A program made the position numbers and the translations under genes. This document shows positions 1 through 12,572 of a DNA stretch of 64,000 bases, piece by piece. The DNA is from Lepas anatifera (taxonomy: Eukaryota; Arthropoda; Thecostraca; Lepadidae), in NCBI GenBank assembly GCA_034440635.1, contig JAOTON010001679.1, forward strand, positions 248,001 through 312,000, in the 5' to 3' direction. Below the pieces are notes generated by a model that worked only from the letters and a program-made list of their open reading frames with translations, was not told where the DNA came from and searched no databases. Numbering within the stretch: position 1 is the stretch's first letter; every line of letters starts with the position of its first letter.

Positions 1-688
1 GATAGGTACTCAACGGATTTGAGCTCATTACTGACTTGGACACAGGCTGGTTTCAAATATTCTAAAATTTCTTCCCAATTTAGCTCAAATTTGGAAATCT
101 TTGGCCGAAAAGTGAGGGGAGCAGGCCTCCTCTGTTACGAACCGCATAGATCTAACGACTATATAAGCGACACGTGACTCAGATTAATACAACTTTAGAG
201 GAGGGCAAAGGTGCTTTGCACAGAACGCCTTATAAAAAGCCCTTAACTGACTAACTAACAGAATTAATACAGTGATGCCCAGGTGATACACCTCAGTTCA
301 TCTGATTTATAACAATGTTTGACGATAATCAAACTGGAAAATCAATTCCGCTAGTTAATGTTATTCCCAAATTCTTGTAATGCAAACCACCCCACCTCGC
401 AGGCCGTCTCACCCAGCTTGGGCTCCACTCTGGATACGTCCTTTATTCCCCGACCGGATTCCCCTCTGACCCAATGCGAGTCTATTACTATCAATGTTCT
501 GCACCACCATTGAGCTAGCAAAAACATATGTTGAATATAGCTCTAAATAACCTTAAAATCAATGTAAAATCAGTAATAATTGACGGGAGTTTTGAGAAAG
601 AAGATTGCTAAGATCTTTTTGCAAGGAAATGCTTGCATGTAAGGTTTTCTCTACCTACAATAGAGAAATCTGGTTCCTTGCGAAATCC
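1..688. other. Intergenic, nothing recognised
   Basis: AT-rich non-coding DNA without a coding frame of interest, tRNA-like head or tandem repeat. It ends at the TTAA that borders the first MITE. Confidence 0.5.
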
Positions 689-1133
689 TTAAAGGGAGTG
701 TGGCACCTTGGTCGAAACCGGGAATTTGCTGTAATTAGGGGTATTTTTAGCCAAAAATCATGCAAACATTCATGATTTCTCGTAAAAATCTACAATAAGC
801 TCAATGTTTTGATTTGTTAAATGCTCCTCTAGGGCAAGAAATAAACTCTGCCTGTGGATGACGTCATGATCTAGCAACCACTACCATATTCAATAGGCTT
901 CAAGGGCTTCAATTGGATGATTACTCACCGTGACGTCAGCATATGTCGTCGAACCAACATCTGATAACTGTGCCCGGCTATTTTGGATACATTTCAAGTA
1001 GGCTTTTAGCCTTTCTCTACGGAAATTTTGAGTTTCAAGACAAGTGATATATTGAGGACCGGGTTTTCCGGTATGCTTTACAAGTTGGCTATCTCAGTTC
1101 AAATGACGTTATAAGGGTGCCACATTCCTTTAA
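689..1133 (-). mobile_element. 445-bp TTAA-flanked MITE, copy 1
   Basis: The element lies between TTAA at 689-692 and TTAA at 1130-1133. Just inside are inverted ends: AGGGAGTGTGGCACC on the left and, read inward on the other strand, AGGAATGTGGCACCC on the right. No coding frame is present. The same sequence recurs in opposite orientation at 41401-41865, and right-end pieces recur near 43325-43377 and 54850-54905. TTAA duplication is the hallmark of piggyBac-group transposition, so this is inferred to be a non-autonomous piggyBac-type element. Two perfect TGACGTCA (CRE) motifs sit at 859-866 and 931-938. Confidence 0.7.
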
Positions 1134-1236
1134 AACGGTCCAACATTTTTATACATCCTCAGCGTTCCCAGGTTTGGAACAAACACACGTCACTGCCCTT
1201 TTCTGCCGCTTTCTCTTCTAAATCTTTAGTTTTGGC

Positions 1237-1571
1237 CATTGGCGGACGGGGGCGGGGGGGGGCATTCCGGCCATGGCCCCCCAAAGCGCTGGAGGGGGGG
1301 GTAAACTATCTTTTAGCCCCCCTCCCAAACGCCGGAGAAATTTTTGAAAAAGGTGTTTACACTAGGTCTGTAGAGCAAAATATCTTCGCTCCCCCCTCCC
1401 CCAGAGAGCGTTCGTGTACTTGGAGTGGTAGCTTATACTAGGTCTGTCGAGCACTGAAAAAAGGTGTTTACACTAGGTCTGTAGAGCAACAAAATCTTCG
1501 CCCCCCAGAAGGAGAGGCAGACATGGGTTTGCCCCCCCAAAAAAAAAAAATCGGGTCTGCGTCCGCCCCTG
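1237..1571. mobile_element. hAT-type MITE with 8-bp target duplication
   Basis: The left end reads CATTGGCGGAC and the right end, inverted, reads CAGGGGCGGAC. The 8-bp sequence GTTTTGGC flanks both sides (1229-1236 and 1572-1579). The interior is G- and C-run rich and includes a duplicated segment with 'GTTTACACTAGGTCTGTAGAGCAA' type wording around 1357-1490, split here by substitutions. An 8-bp duplication with CA..TG ends fits the hAT superfamily. No transposase is encoded. Confidence 0.65.
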
Positions 1572-1641
1572 GTTTTGGCCATAATATAACCAAAATTAAT
1601 TCACAATTTCAAGAAGATAAACTCAAACGATTGAGAATGAG

Positions 1642-2674
1642 GGGTCTGGGTGGTGCAGTCGGTTAGCGCACTAGTTTGCACGCCTATCTCGGCTCGCCCT
1701 ATGACATTCTGTGTGTGTCGGGTCTCGTGGGTTCGAGCCCGCCCAGAGGCAGAATTTGGCGTGCCATATATCAAGCCTAGCTTTTTCCCCTTCCCCTCCA
1801 ACGCCATATGCCCTAAGCAGTTGGTGCGTCGTTAACATGCGCATTGACGGGGGTCTGAGCCACCTTGCATTGACGGGGGCGGGTACCCGCCCCTAAGATT
1901 CGAGAACCACGGTAGATAGCGAAAAACGGTAAACGGCGTTGGGCTGCCCATCCACTTCTCCATCGAAAACATTTGAACCATTTTTTTGTCAGGTCATTTA
2001 AGGTCGCGAGAGGTCAAAACATGCCCGTCATAGGGATAACATGTAAAATTCAGTTTTTCGGGCATTACATCTGAACAAGTAAAGATAGAGCAAAACGACT
2101 TGAACTTATGAATCCTCTTAGCAAGCCGAATCGAATGATATATAATTTGACCTTGCTAGGTCAAATCAAGGATTTGAGCTGACCTGAGGTCAGGTCAGGG
2201 TAAAATTATATAAATGCATATCATTAGAACCGCAAAGCCCAGGCGAGTCCAATGCAGCTAAAATAAATGCTCTATCACCATCCGTTAATGAGTTATTCCG
2301 TAAAAACCATTTTTCCATGTATTTCAATGGAGAGGTCATGCCTCGTACCTGACCTTAGGTCATCGATATCAAAAATACCGGAACATATGTTAGAGAACTC
2401 GGTGGGGCCATTATGTGTTGTGAGTTTCAATCGGATAAGTTCACCCTGCTCCGACTTATGCTATCTTAAACTTTTTTGAGGTCGGGTCACTTGACCTGTA
2501 CTGGTGACCTGACCTGAGATGACCTAACCTTAAATTTTTCACAGAAGTTGTAAAATGTTGAGGGAAAGGAATGCCAGTACGGTGGCGCTACGCGCCGCCG
2601 TTTTTCTATCTCCGAAAACCCGAGGGGGCGGGTACCCGCCCCGTCAATGGGTGTTAAACACCAAAAAATTATTG
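1642..2674 (+). mobile_element. tRNA-derived SINE, interrupted by a TTAA MITE
   Basis: The head at 1642-1745 has a tRNA-like A box (TGGTGCAGTCGGTTAGCGCA) and B box (GGTTCGAGCCC). The tail reads GCAGTTGGTGCGTCGTTAA, the 3' motif shared with the SINEs at 13281, 22729, 50053 and 50413. An 11-bp target duplication TTGAGAATGAG brackets the unit (1631-1641 and 2675-2685). Between 1836 and 2653 a MITE has inserted exactly at the TTAA of the SINE tail; the rest of the tail (TTAAACACCAAAAAATTATT) resumes at 2654. The SINE is therefore older than the MITE. Confidence 0.85.
1836..2653. mobile_element. Palindrome-ended TTAA MITE (element E1)
   Basis: This 818-bp non-coding element is flanked by TTAA at 1832-1835 and 2654-2657. 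Both ends carry CATTGAC followed by the perfect 18-bp palindrome GGGGCGGGTACCCGCCCC (1876-1893 and 2625-2642) in inverted arrangement. The left end has an extra copy of the CATTGACGGGGG repeat (about 1842) before the inner one. The interior has many AGGTCA/TGACCT hexamers, some adjacent. It is homologous, inverted, to the elements at 15972 and 21014. TTAA duplication suggests piggyBac-type mobilisation. Confidence 0.85.
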
Positions 2675-2685
2675 TTGAGAATGAG

Positions 2686-5600
2686 TGCTAGCTTTAACAA
2701 ATACGCAGTGACCTACTCGAGGTTGAATTGATTAGAACAAGCAGTAACACGCGTGCACACTTATTTTTTGGGAGACGTTTAGTACACCAGCTGCAAGGTC
2801 ACATGTTATCGAAGGGAAGGAGAGAAAGTTAGGCTTGGGCTATGGCAGAGTGCACGCCTTCCCGCAGATAGGCTCGATCTAGCGAATTTTTTTTCTAAAC
2901 ATAAAAGCTTCACTTGTTTGAGTCGATCGGGTGGGCTAGCCAACTGCACCACCAAGCTCGTTACACTACTGTTCAAAACATCAGACGGAGAAGACCCTAC
3001 ACTTACACCCCTTCACCTTACAGCTGGGACACAATCACGGAAGTGTACTCTCAAACAGTAGACGCTATCTTTTCTCAAACATTAACCACTTCCCACATCT
3101 TGAATTTTTCAATCAACTGGGTGCGCTTGAGCGGTATCCAGTGGTACCAGATAACAGATAACAGATTTATTTGAACATGATCCTCAAAAGAATGAGGCTT
3201 TTACACATTTACGTCATATGTTAAAATAGGTTCAAAGCAGGCTGAGATAAAAGGGTTGGATACATACCGACATACTCCTCTGCAGAAACATACACCAAAA
3301 CAGTAGTGAGCGAAAATAAAAGCATTCACAACTCAATCCTCTAAAATGTCTAGCAAGGTCACTTTAAGTTCGGTCTTAAAATTCAATGAGCCAGGTATAA
3401 GCCCAGTCCGGTTCAGCAAGGACACGCCTCGATAACACAGCCGCCGTCGACCCGCCTCTGTGCGTATTGCCGGCAAGGTCCACTGGCAAGAGCGACGGGT
3501 ATCGTGACCATGCACGGTTGGCTTGCCGGCCCATGGTCTCACTACAGTCGGGGCTGTCCCGTAGCCAACACCCGCTCCACCGCGCTCACTGTGTGGTAAA
3601 TAATCATTGCCAGGCCTTGGCTAAATTCATAGGAGATACAATCCGTGACATGGGTGTTGTAGGATTAAAGCATACCTATGTATAAAGCTCCAGACTGCAA
3701 CATTCTACAGATACCTCAAATTATATACGCCCACTAAAAAAGCGAACGGTTTCAAATATCCACGAATACATTTCGTGAATATTTGTATATTTTTTATTAC
3801 TGCATATCTACATGCTTTCAAAGTTGCATGAATATACTTACAGAGGCTCTGAAGGCCATCGTGTGTTGGTTTTTCCGATTATTTTCCTTTCCATTGAAAT
3901 CCCGATACGAATGTCTGCAAAGTAGCAATGAGTAAAGCGCTGATCCAGAAGATGGGGGTGGGCAGCCCGGTTACGCCTTCCCAAACCGCTCAAATTTTAC
4001 CCTCTTTTAGTCAATTTGGTCGTGCTCCCTCAAGCCACTCAAAATGCGCTCAATTGTTGGCGATTCTGTTTAAAATCTTCGTTTTTCATGATGCTACCCG
4101 GGTTGACCCCGCCTCCAAACGTTTTGTCTCGAACTGCCTCTGCAATGAGTGCTGCTCAAGAACAGTCCTGAGGTGAGCTGTTCGGCGCGGGACACGACTG
4201 CGCTAACCTTTGCGTTTTTCCAGATTTAAAAAGGCCCCCACAAGTCCGTACAATTACTTCTGGAGCAGGACAGCCGGAGCGCGGGCTGTGCCGTCGCTCT
4301 GTGCAGGGCAGTGCAGGGAGGAGGGGCGGGGGTACCGCGGGCGGTCCGAGGGGGCCCACTATTACCGAGGCTAGCTGAGTGAGCCGCTTTGTCTGCGCTA
4401 CCTCCCAACATGACATGTGAACGGACCCCGCAGACCGCCGTCTCTTCCAACCTAATGACCGCCGGTGGCCGCCATAATAGCGCGTTTGTTCAAATGCAAG
4501 GGTATACCGCATGAGGAACATGTGTGCTTTGTGTTTTGCATGCGGTTCATTAAAATGATTCTTCATTGAATAGCAATCACAGAACTGCCTAACGGACTGG
4601 AAAACCGAATTCAGGAATTTTATCACATCGTTGCTTCTCTAACAGTCCTGTTTGAGGCAAACAGGGAGAAGAGTCAACAGAGGCGAATTGACTACTTGAA
4701 CTATTGAAAAAGACAGACGTAGAGCTTTCTCCGTAAGTGCAGCTGCGACATGAAGGACTAGCAATAACAGGCTCACTGGAAAGGAACAGAAGCACACCAT
4801 TCAACATACGTCTCCTGCACGCTCAACTGACTTGTTCAACTTAACCGATGAACATACTTCGACATTAAAACTTATGACCTTGCCATTTAGTGTTCCATTA
4901 TCATCTCTTGGCGCTGAATCTAGGATTTCAGCAAGGAGGTGGAGCTTTAAAGGGAGGGAGCCTGCCTGGGGGTACCTTTTGCGCATTCCAAGGGATGTGC
5001 CTTTCCGACGCAACGTATTGTGTTTATTAGAGATGAACACTTCAAAAGTCTAATCGGGAAGTAGTGGAGCAAATCTAGCTAACGAGGCGCCGCTATCAGA
5101 GAGGGGCGGCCAAAAAGTCGAACGGAGGTCAGCAACGGGCAGTGGACAGGCGGCGAACGATGGAAGACGCCGAAAGATGCGACTACTCTGCCAGGCTCCC
5201 CGTCTACGGTCCATCTTCAGACGCTTGTACCGCACAGTTCTCCTCTTAAGGGTGTTCTGTCCACCTTCAGTGTCCCAGGTACAGAGGAGCGGGTCGGGGG
5301 GCATCTCCATGGACCAACAGTAGGGAGCGCCCCTTCTCTCTCGGGACCGTCCCTGGCTTCTTCCTGGTGGATCCAAAGCTCGAGTTTGGCGGGAGGAAGT
5401 GTGGGGCGGGGGGGTGTTGCTATCTGATCCCGAATTTTGGCGATTGCGAGGGGGGAAGGTGGAGGGCAGCGACACTTGCCTGGACAGAAAATACTGGTGA
5501 CCAGAGAATGGGGGGTGAGGGTGGGACGTGTGGGCCTGACCAGTATGCTATTAGATTGGGCTTGTCTCACAAATTCTGTACCTTTACGCTTTCATCGGAC

Positions 5601-6221
5601 CAATAAAGGGAATGGTCGCTCAGATCTTCTATAGCAGGGACGTCGCCACCATGTAGGCTTGGCCTAATCACATTTTAGAAAGCCCTCTGCTGGAGGCAGG
5701 AGCCGATCTTCGATGCTGGAAGCCTCAGTCTCAGGAAGAACAGTCTCAGGAGTCTGAAGACATAGAAAATGAGCTATACAAATTAACAACAGGCACATAC
5801 AATTTCCTCATTGACATTGGAGCTCTCTTCATCCGTATGAAGACCCTGGAAGGCGAAATAAGTCCCTGAAGAGGTTAAGGAGGCCTAATCCGACAACGTA
5901 AATGGCGCTAGGAGGCCATTATCGGGGCATCCCCACTGACATTCATACGTGCGTCACGAATATTTAAAGCCAGTGACAAGCGTGGGCGACCCCCGGACTA
6001 ACAAAGAAGGTCCCCTGAAATGGCGAAAGATGAATTCTAAGTCAGTCAAAGATGTCTTTTTCCAAATTTCAAGACAAACTGCTGGACAAATAAATGCTGC
6101 CCGGTTCAATGGAGTCGCTGGCACGCGGAGTCCCTGCTGAGAGAAGGCCCTAGTGTCCTCGATATGTGCCTCAGTTCTATCTAAGGCTAGATATGTGCAT
6201 AAGAGGCCCCTTTAAAGGCAA
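2686..6221. other. Intergenic, no gene recognised
   Basis: Mixed AT- and GC-rich DNA. Moderately GC-rich islands near 3410-3600, 4240-4360 and 5080-5470 hold open frames on both strands, but none has a familiar domain, convincing splice signals or a consistent codon pattern. The 3410-3600 segment may be an old repeat; no tRNA-like B box was found in it. Confidence 0.4.
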
Positions 6222-7212
6222 ATGATGCCTGTAGGTCAGCCACACGAGCTACCTGTTAAATATTTCAAGAACAGACCGCCCGAACAGGTCAAGGAAACCC
6301 CGTCAGGCGAAATCAATGGCGGGGGCCCCCATTTGAGTAGAGGTCTACAGCGCACTGATGCCATGAAAAATTTAATAAAGTCATTCCGAAAATCCGGCGA
6401 AGGAGGAAATCTCAGCCTATCAGCTGTTCTCGTATCTTACTATGCACATGTTCGTTCGGTCCTCGAGTATTGTAGTGTTATTTGGGGCGGAGCAGCTGCT
6501 GTTCACTTGACTAGAGTCGACAGGGTGCAACACAAATTTCTTCTATGGTTGAACGCAAACTGTCGAAACCAATCTAGATCACTATTGTACAGCGACCTCA
6601 TGAATCATTTTAAGGTCATGTCATTGTCATCGCGAAGAAGTCAGCATGATTTGATGTTCATGCGCAATGTTCTTAAAGGTAGGATCGACTCGTCTTTTTT
6701 AGTACGCCGTTTCTCATTGTATGTGCCCGTGAGAGCAACGAGGCAATTAGCGTTGTTTAATGTGCCATACGCAAGAGTGAATACCGTGAAGGAAAGGATT
6801 GTTTGTTAGATTGCCCAGAGTCATGAACACATTCCTGAACATCCGACCACAAGCAGACATATTTCATGACACCTTCAGCTCATTTCGAGCAAAGGTCATC
6901 ACATATATAGCCACATTATAGTTAAGATTGCACCTGTCGGTTCTAGTCTTGTGTTCTTTTCCCAGTTTTAGTTTTTATGTCTTATATTTTTATATTTTTA
7001 GCGCAACGTTTTTAGCCTGACGTGTCTTATCTTTACAAGTTTTGACATGCTTTAACTTTTTAATTTTTACGGAAGTTTTTAACTTCTTGCTTATGTGGAT
7101 CTTATGTGTGTACTGTAACACTTTCTCAGCCTATTTTGACATCCGAATTTTATGTGACTTTGCCTGTAAATGGGCCTTGTTCCGTGGGCAATATGCTGAA
7201 TAAATGAAATGA
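6222..7212 (+). pseudogene. LINE 3' fragment (RT C-terminus and 3' UTR)
   Basis: An open frame at 6222-6809 encodes the post-RT C-terminal region of a jockey/RTE/CR1-group non-LTR retrotransposon. The recognisable part begins near 6360 and includes the typical 'LEYCSVIWGG...R.DRVQHKFLLWL' motif. The frame stops at 6809, but similar coding sequence continues in the next frame to about 6920, indicating an indel. A 3' UTR follows and ends in a TGAATAAATGAAATGAAA-type tail near 7195-7212. The RT catalytic core and endonuclease are missing, so the copy is 5'-truncated and dead. The exact clade is uncertain. Confidence 0.65.
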
Positions 7213-10200
7213 AACTTACCGCGCTTATAATTGCGGCCCCTGACGTGCATGGGAGCTCCCTAACTGGCACAGGGGGTTCCCTAAACTAAAGACGATGCTC
7301 TCACGTCAGCAAACACGTCAACCTTTCCTAACCTTTCCCACATTTCAATGCCAGATCATTGAACACGTCAAAGAGGACCCATTCCGATGAAATATATGGC
7401 ACGAACAAGCCCCTCTTATGGCAGAGGAGGGCCCCAACGTCATTAATACGTATTTCAGTCATATTTGAGTCCCGAGGGATACATTGGGGACCCTTTGTTG
7501 AACAAAAATATAAAAAACAACGAAAAATATTGACTACTTGTATATAAAGGAAAACTGAATGTCTATCCCCGCACACATTTCAGAGGCCACTCGAAATCAG
7601 AGGCCCTTTGAAATCTGGTCCCCAAGGAAAGAAATTCGCGACAGCACCCCTGCTAGGGGGCACTTATGTTTTCCCCAAGTGATTTGCCAGTGACGAGAAC
7701 TGATTTTTGTACCTATTGTGCACTTCAAACTCTAAGTCCGACACCTGAATCGTTCTCGGTTGCTCGACGAGCAGCTTGTTATCATTTTTCAGCCGATATT
7801 TTATGAAACACCCTGGTTAGGAAAAGACCCGCTGGTCCCCGAGCTGAACCGCCACATAGGCGATTAATTGCCGGAATCAATCCAGCCCTTCGAAAATTTG
7901 AGGATGCTCAGAATTTTCAGCTTCAAGCTAGACGCTTTAGGACAGCAAAACTTGCAATGAGAGAAAGCTATTTTAGAGCTCACATAAATCTGCATGACGG
8001 CCATCGGAGGCCTATACGTACAAAAAGTCAAGGTTGGTTATCTCCTTGCCAGGATGGAATACAAAAGCCATTTTGCCAACCTCAAATTCCGTCATGCTCC
8101 AAAACATGCGCATTTCATAGCTTGGATTATCTTACAGGCCATGTCATAGCCTTGAGTCTCCATCTTCATGACTTGCTGTTTGATCAACGTCACGGCCTTT
8201 TCGTGGATGCTACTCTATTGACCTTTTCGAGGATGCCAACTCAATCGGTTTTCAGTGACTGCCGTGGTTCCGCAGCGGCCAAAAAATTCACAAGAAGCTA
8301 CTGCTACCGCGTCGTTTTTACCATGCGACGTTTTTTGTGGGATTGATGTACATACATACATACCTACCTAATGATGGCAAGGCGAAAACGATGGCAGAGT
8401 AGTTGTTTTAGCAAGATCCCGGGACCCGGTTTGGCCGCCGCCAAATCCCGGCAGGGACACCGGCGATACCATGCAGCAGACCGGCCCTCACGAAACAGCT
8501 GTGGCGAAACTCACAGAACATGATGAGCGCCATCAAGTCCCTTCCAAATATTTTGGAAAATCAACACAATATATAGCCCAGTTTTGGGAGCAAAGCTTTG
8601 AAATTAGAACCTAATTTCTAAATGACGTAAATGACGGAACTGAAATAACGTCGTTACGTGAACGATGAAACAACGGTGGTCAGACATTTTAGTGGCATGG
8701 CTGCAAAGTCCGGGACGTTGGTCAGACAGCATGGTGAACGCCTTTTCAACATCATTTTGGCGAAAATAATGGAAGCGATTAACCTCTTTCCAGCACAAAA
8801 ATTGTACGCTACAAAAGATGCATATGACGTACTTGAACGACACTGTTACGCCCTGATAAATTGACGGTGCTAATATGTACTGGCTAATCTAGTGACGTGG
8901 TATTCAGGTGTAGCATTCCCGTCCCTGACACTCCAAGTGTGGTTGCAGTCCGGCTCAGAGAAACCGTTTTGCAGGGGCCCCCAGATTTTGGCGGTAAACC
9001 CCGGATTGGATAAGCAAAAATAAAAAGAATAAAAAACGACGCCAGGTCTAACGTGTGGCCACAAGATGCTTGTTTTGCCATCCAAAGCCCAATTTTTACA
9101 CTAAAGTTGACTGGTTCTGTTTGAACATGAGACTTGAAGCACCAGAACCTTATTTATAAATTAAAAAGGAGCCGAGGCAAAAAGGTCGACAGCTGGGGAG
9201 AGGAGGGGGGGCAAAGGCACAGTTTTGCCCAGAATTGAATATAAAAATAGATGGGAGGCATACCACACAGGTAATGCGATTCAACCCAAATATGTCTTGA
9301 AAATCGTTGACGATCGAGACAAAAGTTTGTGTTGTGAAACAAATTCTGTTAAATATATGGTACTGAAAATCAAAGGGCCATCTCGTTTGGGGGAGGGGGA
9401 ATGTATGTTGGCCCTCCGGTCTGTGCATTTGGGGGTCATGACCCCAATGCCTTCCCCTGGATCCAGCAGTGTGCCCTTCCTCCCTCTCCAACTCCTTGAT
9501 TTAAAGTCAGGCGTAGAACACGTTACCAGAAAAGACACATGGGCTGACAGCTATAGCTGCGTTCCGTCACCGTATCATACAGCCCTACCGGCAGCTCGCC
9601 GCAGCGACACCCGCCGTCCACCCCGTCCCGACGGGCCGACCACGGCCACCGTTACGGCTCCTTACCCCTGGCAGCTCAGCTCACCACTCGGCAGCATTCT
9701 CCCGCATTCCGCGGACCAGCCTCTCCCCCGCGCCGCTCTCTCCGCCGCCCGTCTCCGCCGAGGTGCAGTGACACAACAGCGCCTTTCATCTGGGTCGGGT
9801 TCCGTTTTGTCCCGTAAAATTATTAAATGCTTTTGTCAAATACAAGCCCAGTGAATAGTATAACCAGCTTTCGGAGATGGATAGATAATGATTATTCTTT
9901 GAAACTGAACCCTTCTGTGCCGGTACAGATGTTCCCGGGATAATTTTTTGTGGGAAAGTGGTTGTAAAGGGCTCAATGGCGGAGGGGCTGGCCTCCGTCG
10001 GTGGCATTCAGCCGGGCAGAGCTGGATCTGGCTGCCCCAGCCGCCGCATTGTTTTCGACTGCTGTCCGAATTGTTATTGATAATCTAAATGGGATAAAGA
10101 GTTGAATGCCATTTTACCGCACCGGTACACATCGTCCTTTGTAGTCGGATTAATAGTCTAGTTTGAAATAGATTGAGATGGTTTTGAGGGTTTATTGATA

Positions 10201-12199
10201 TATGATGCTAAACATATCACTGTCTCCGGTAAGGTTAAATCTATTTCCTTGATCTCTGTGAGTTTTCTTAATTTCAGAGATATTTGTAGATTAATCCAAA
10301 CAATTATACATTTTTATTTTCAAAGCAGGTGCTATATGGTCACAATACTATCAATTTGATGATTGTGGTCAATACACGGTAGAACTAGAACTACTATAAC
10401 CGTCCGATATATTCCTCCGTCGCGAATTTATTTCAATGCCAACAGTTGATGTTTGGCATTTGCATATCTCCTCTCTGGCCCTGAACAAAATGTGTCAGCT
10501 CACCCCACGGTGGAGTCGTTGGAGCCGCGCCATTAAATGCATTTCAATTAGAATTTGAGACCGACTCGACTCAACTGGCAAGCCTTATTAATTCAGATCT
10601 GGCGGAAAGTAATTACGCAGTGGCCCGGTTGCGTTGCGTTGATTACCATAACTACAATGTTTGCGCGGGGTTTCTCGGTCGGTAAGAGTCGGACGCAGTG
10701 GCTGTCTCGCAATCTGGCAACCAGTTGCCAACTTCAGACGCGGCGACACTAGATAGTTGGTGAGGAAGCCTGACGACTCGGGTAACTCCCGGCCGACACA
10801 GAACACCAGCTGCACCGCGGCAGATGCCAAACATGAGGCAGAATACAGCATATCAAATGGAATTAGGTAACATAAAGAGCTTGGTATAATTTCCAGCACC
10901 GGTAAACATTTCAAATCTCAGGTGCAGTCTGTGAGGTGAAAATTTCAACAGAATCTAATTGTAAAACATTGGTGACAGTATGTTTGTTACATTCTGAACT
11001 TAATCGATATGAAATTCTTGTTTTCATTAACCGACACTTTTATCTACTTTGCACAATACATCTAGTGCGGAACAATACCTACCTTCAGCCAAAAGAAAAC
11101 GAGCCATTGCCGAAAGGGTACTACCGGTCTTGTACTTACGAGAATAGGACAGTGGTACCCACTGTACAGCAGTCTCAAGGTTGGAACCATTGGAAAAGGT
11201 CTGGGGATAAAATGGCTCCCTAATTTGCAGGGAACAATGTCCTGTATACATATACACCACACAAAAACTCTATCACTAAGAGAGTTATCAGAACGACCCA
11301 AATATCATATGACGGCGGAAAAGTTAAAATAAGTATACAAACAAAAACTAGTTGATATTGTAAAATATTTTCTACCCTTGAAACTTTAAAATACGAGGTC
11401 AGTGTAAGAACCGATTTGTTTTTGAATTTTCACAATTTATAGCCAGTGTTTCATACATGCTTACCAGTGCTTCATTGCATTTCTACTTGCATGCTCGTAT
11501 TCCCTTTGAATTCCATTTGAAACCCGGAGACATTTCAAGAGATCAATATTTAGGATTTAAAAGCGAGATGTCAAAATTTCGTTTTATTTCATATCCTGAA
11601 ACTTCCTCGGAAAACCACGTAGGCATGCACGCACGTAACTTTGTGCTCTGCGTAGACATGGGAATTCTTGCCATCCCAAGCATCGATGAAGAATAATGTA
11701 CGACCTTTGCGGTGCCGTTATCAAAAAAACTTTGGAGATGTGCGCACTTCCGGAAAATGATGCATCCACCTGGATTGTGTGCCTCTTTCCTGTACCCAGG
11801 TCCCTAACGGAGTGAAATCTGTAGAATTATACACAACTTGTTCTAGACTCTCCATCCAGCAGACAAGAGAACGCACCGACTGACGGTGAAGGAAGCTTTT
11901 TGTTGGCATATACGAGTATAACACATTTTCTAGTTGGTTCAGCATTGAAGGGCACAGACAACGGGACAGGCAGCAGACAGGGAAGCTGAGCACCGAGACC
12001 TGAGAACAGAGCAAACGGCCACGCCCCTGGCTGTGCCAATAACGATACCGCTGCGTCCCACACGATTTATGAATATTCTTTTGGAAGTTCTATACCAGCT
12101 TAGGAGAGAGGGTCGCCTGGAGGGAAAAGGTAGCATATGGTTTACACAGACTGGATAATTTTGGGACTAGACACCTATACACATATTCCACTGTGGTGG
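7213..12199. other. Intergenic, no gene recognised
   Basis: About 5 kb without a recognised gene. A GC-rich island at 9560-9790 may be an exon or promoter and is listed separately. The 209-codon open frame at 9225-9854 crosses from AT-rich repeat-like DNA into this island with no change of pattern at splice sites, so it is not called. Confidence 0.4.
9560..9790. other. GC-rich island, possible exon or promoter
   Basis: A sharply bounded CpG-rich block in AT-rich surroundings. Candidate splice-donor-like strings exist on both strands (GAG|GTGCAG on + near 9760; GTGAGC on - near 9685). No product is recognised. Confidence 0.25.
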
Positions 12200-12361
12200 C
12201 ACAATCTAGTCTAACTTGGGAAAGAGGTTAATTAAGAAGGTTCAAAGTGACCTTCTCACTATTAAATAGTGCATTGGGGACACAATCTAGTCAAGGTGGG
12301 AAAGGGGCTATTTATGAGGGTTCAAAGTGACCCTCTCGCTGTTGAATAGTGCACTGGAGAT
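12200..12361 (+). repeat. 81-bp tandem duplication
   Basis: Two adjacent diverged units begin CACAATCTAGTC at 12200 and 12281. Each contains the string GTTCAAAGTGACC and ends near AATAGTGCA(T/C)TGG. Confidence 0.8.
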
Positions 12362-12528
12362 GTCTGATTCGTTCCGAGCTTTCCGCTCGGCCCTGTTCGA
12401 CCACTGGCCCACTATACTATTCTTACACAAACGGGAAAGGTGTGCCCAATACAACCGAAGCGGAACTGGCAGCGGTCAATAAGTCCCTCTAAGCAGATCA
12501 CTGACTTGCCGATAGAAGTTCACGTGTG

Positions 12529-12572
12529 CACAGAGTGTAATACACATTTCCACAGAGTGTAATACACATTTC
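12529..12572 (+). repeat. 22-bp perfect tandem duplication
   Basis: CACAGAGTGTAATACACATTTC type unit occurs twice back to back (12529-12550 and 12551-12572) without mismatch, so the duplication is recent. Confidence 0.9.

Noticed and set aside
1642..1745. tRNA gene candidates at the SINE heads (also 13281, 13598, 50053, 50413)
   Set aside because: A and B boxes are present but the units continue into shared SINE bodies and tails, and acceptor stems do not pair.
3410..3660. Possible SINE on the minus strand
   Set aside because: An A-box-like string is present, but no B box, tail or duplication was found.
9225..9854. 209-codon open frame on +
   Set aside because: It crosses repeat-like DNA and a CpG island with no domain and no codon consistency.
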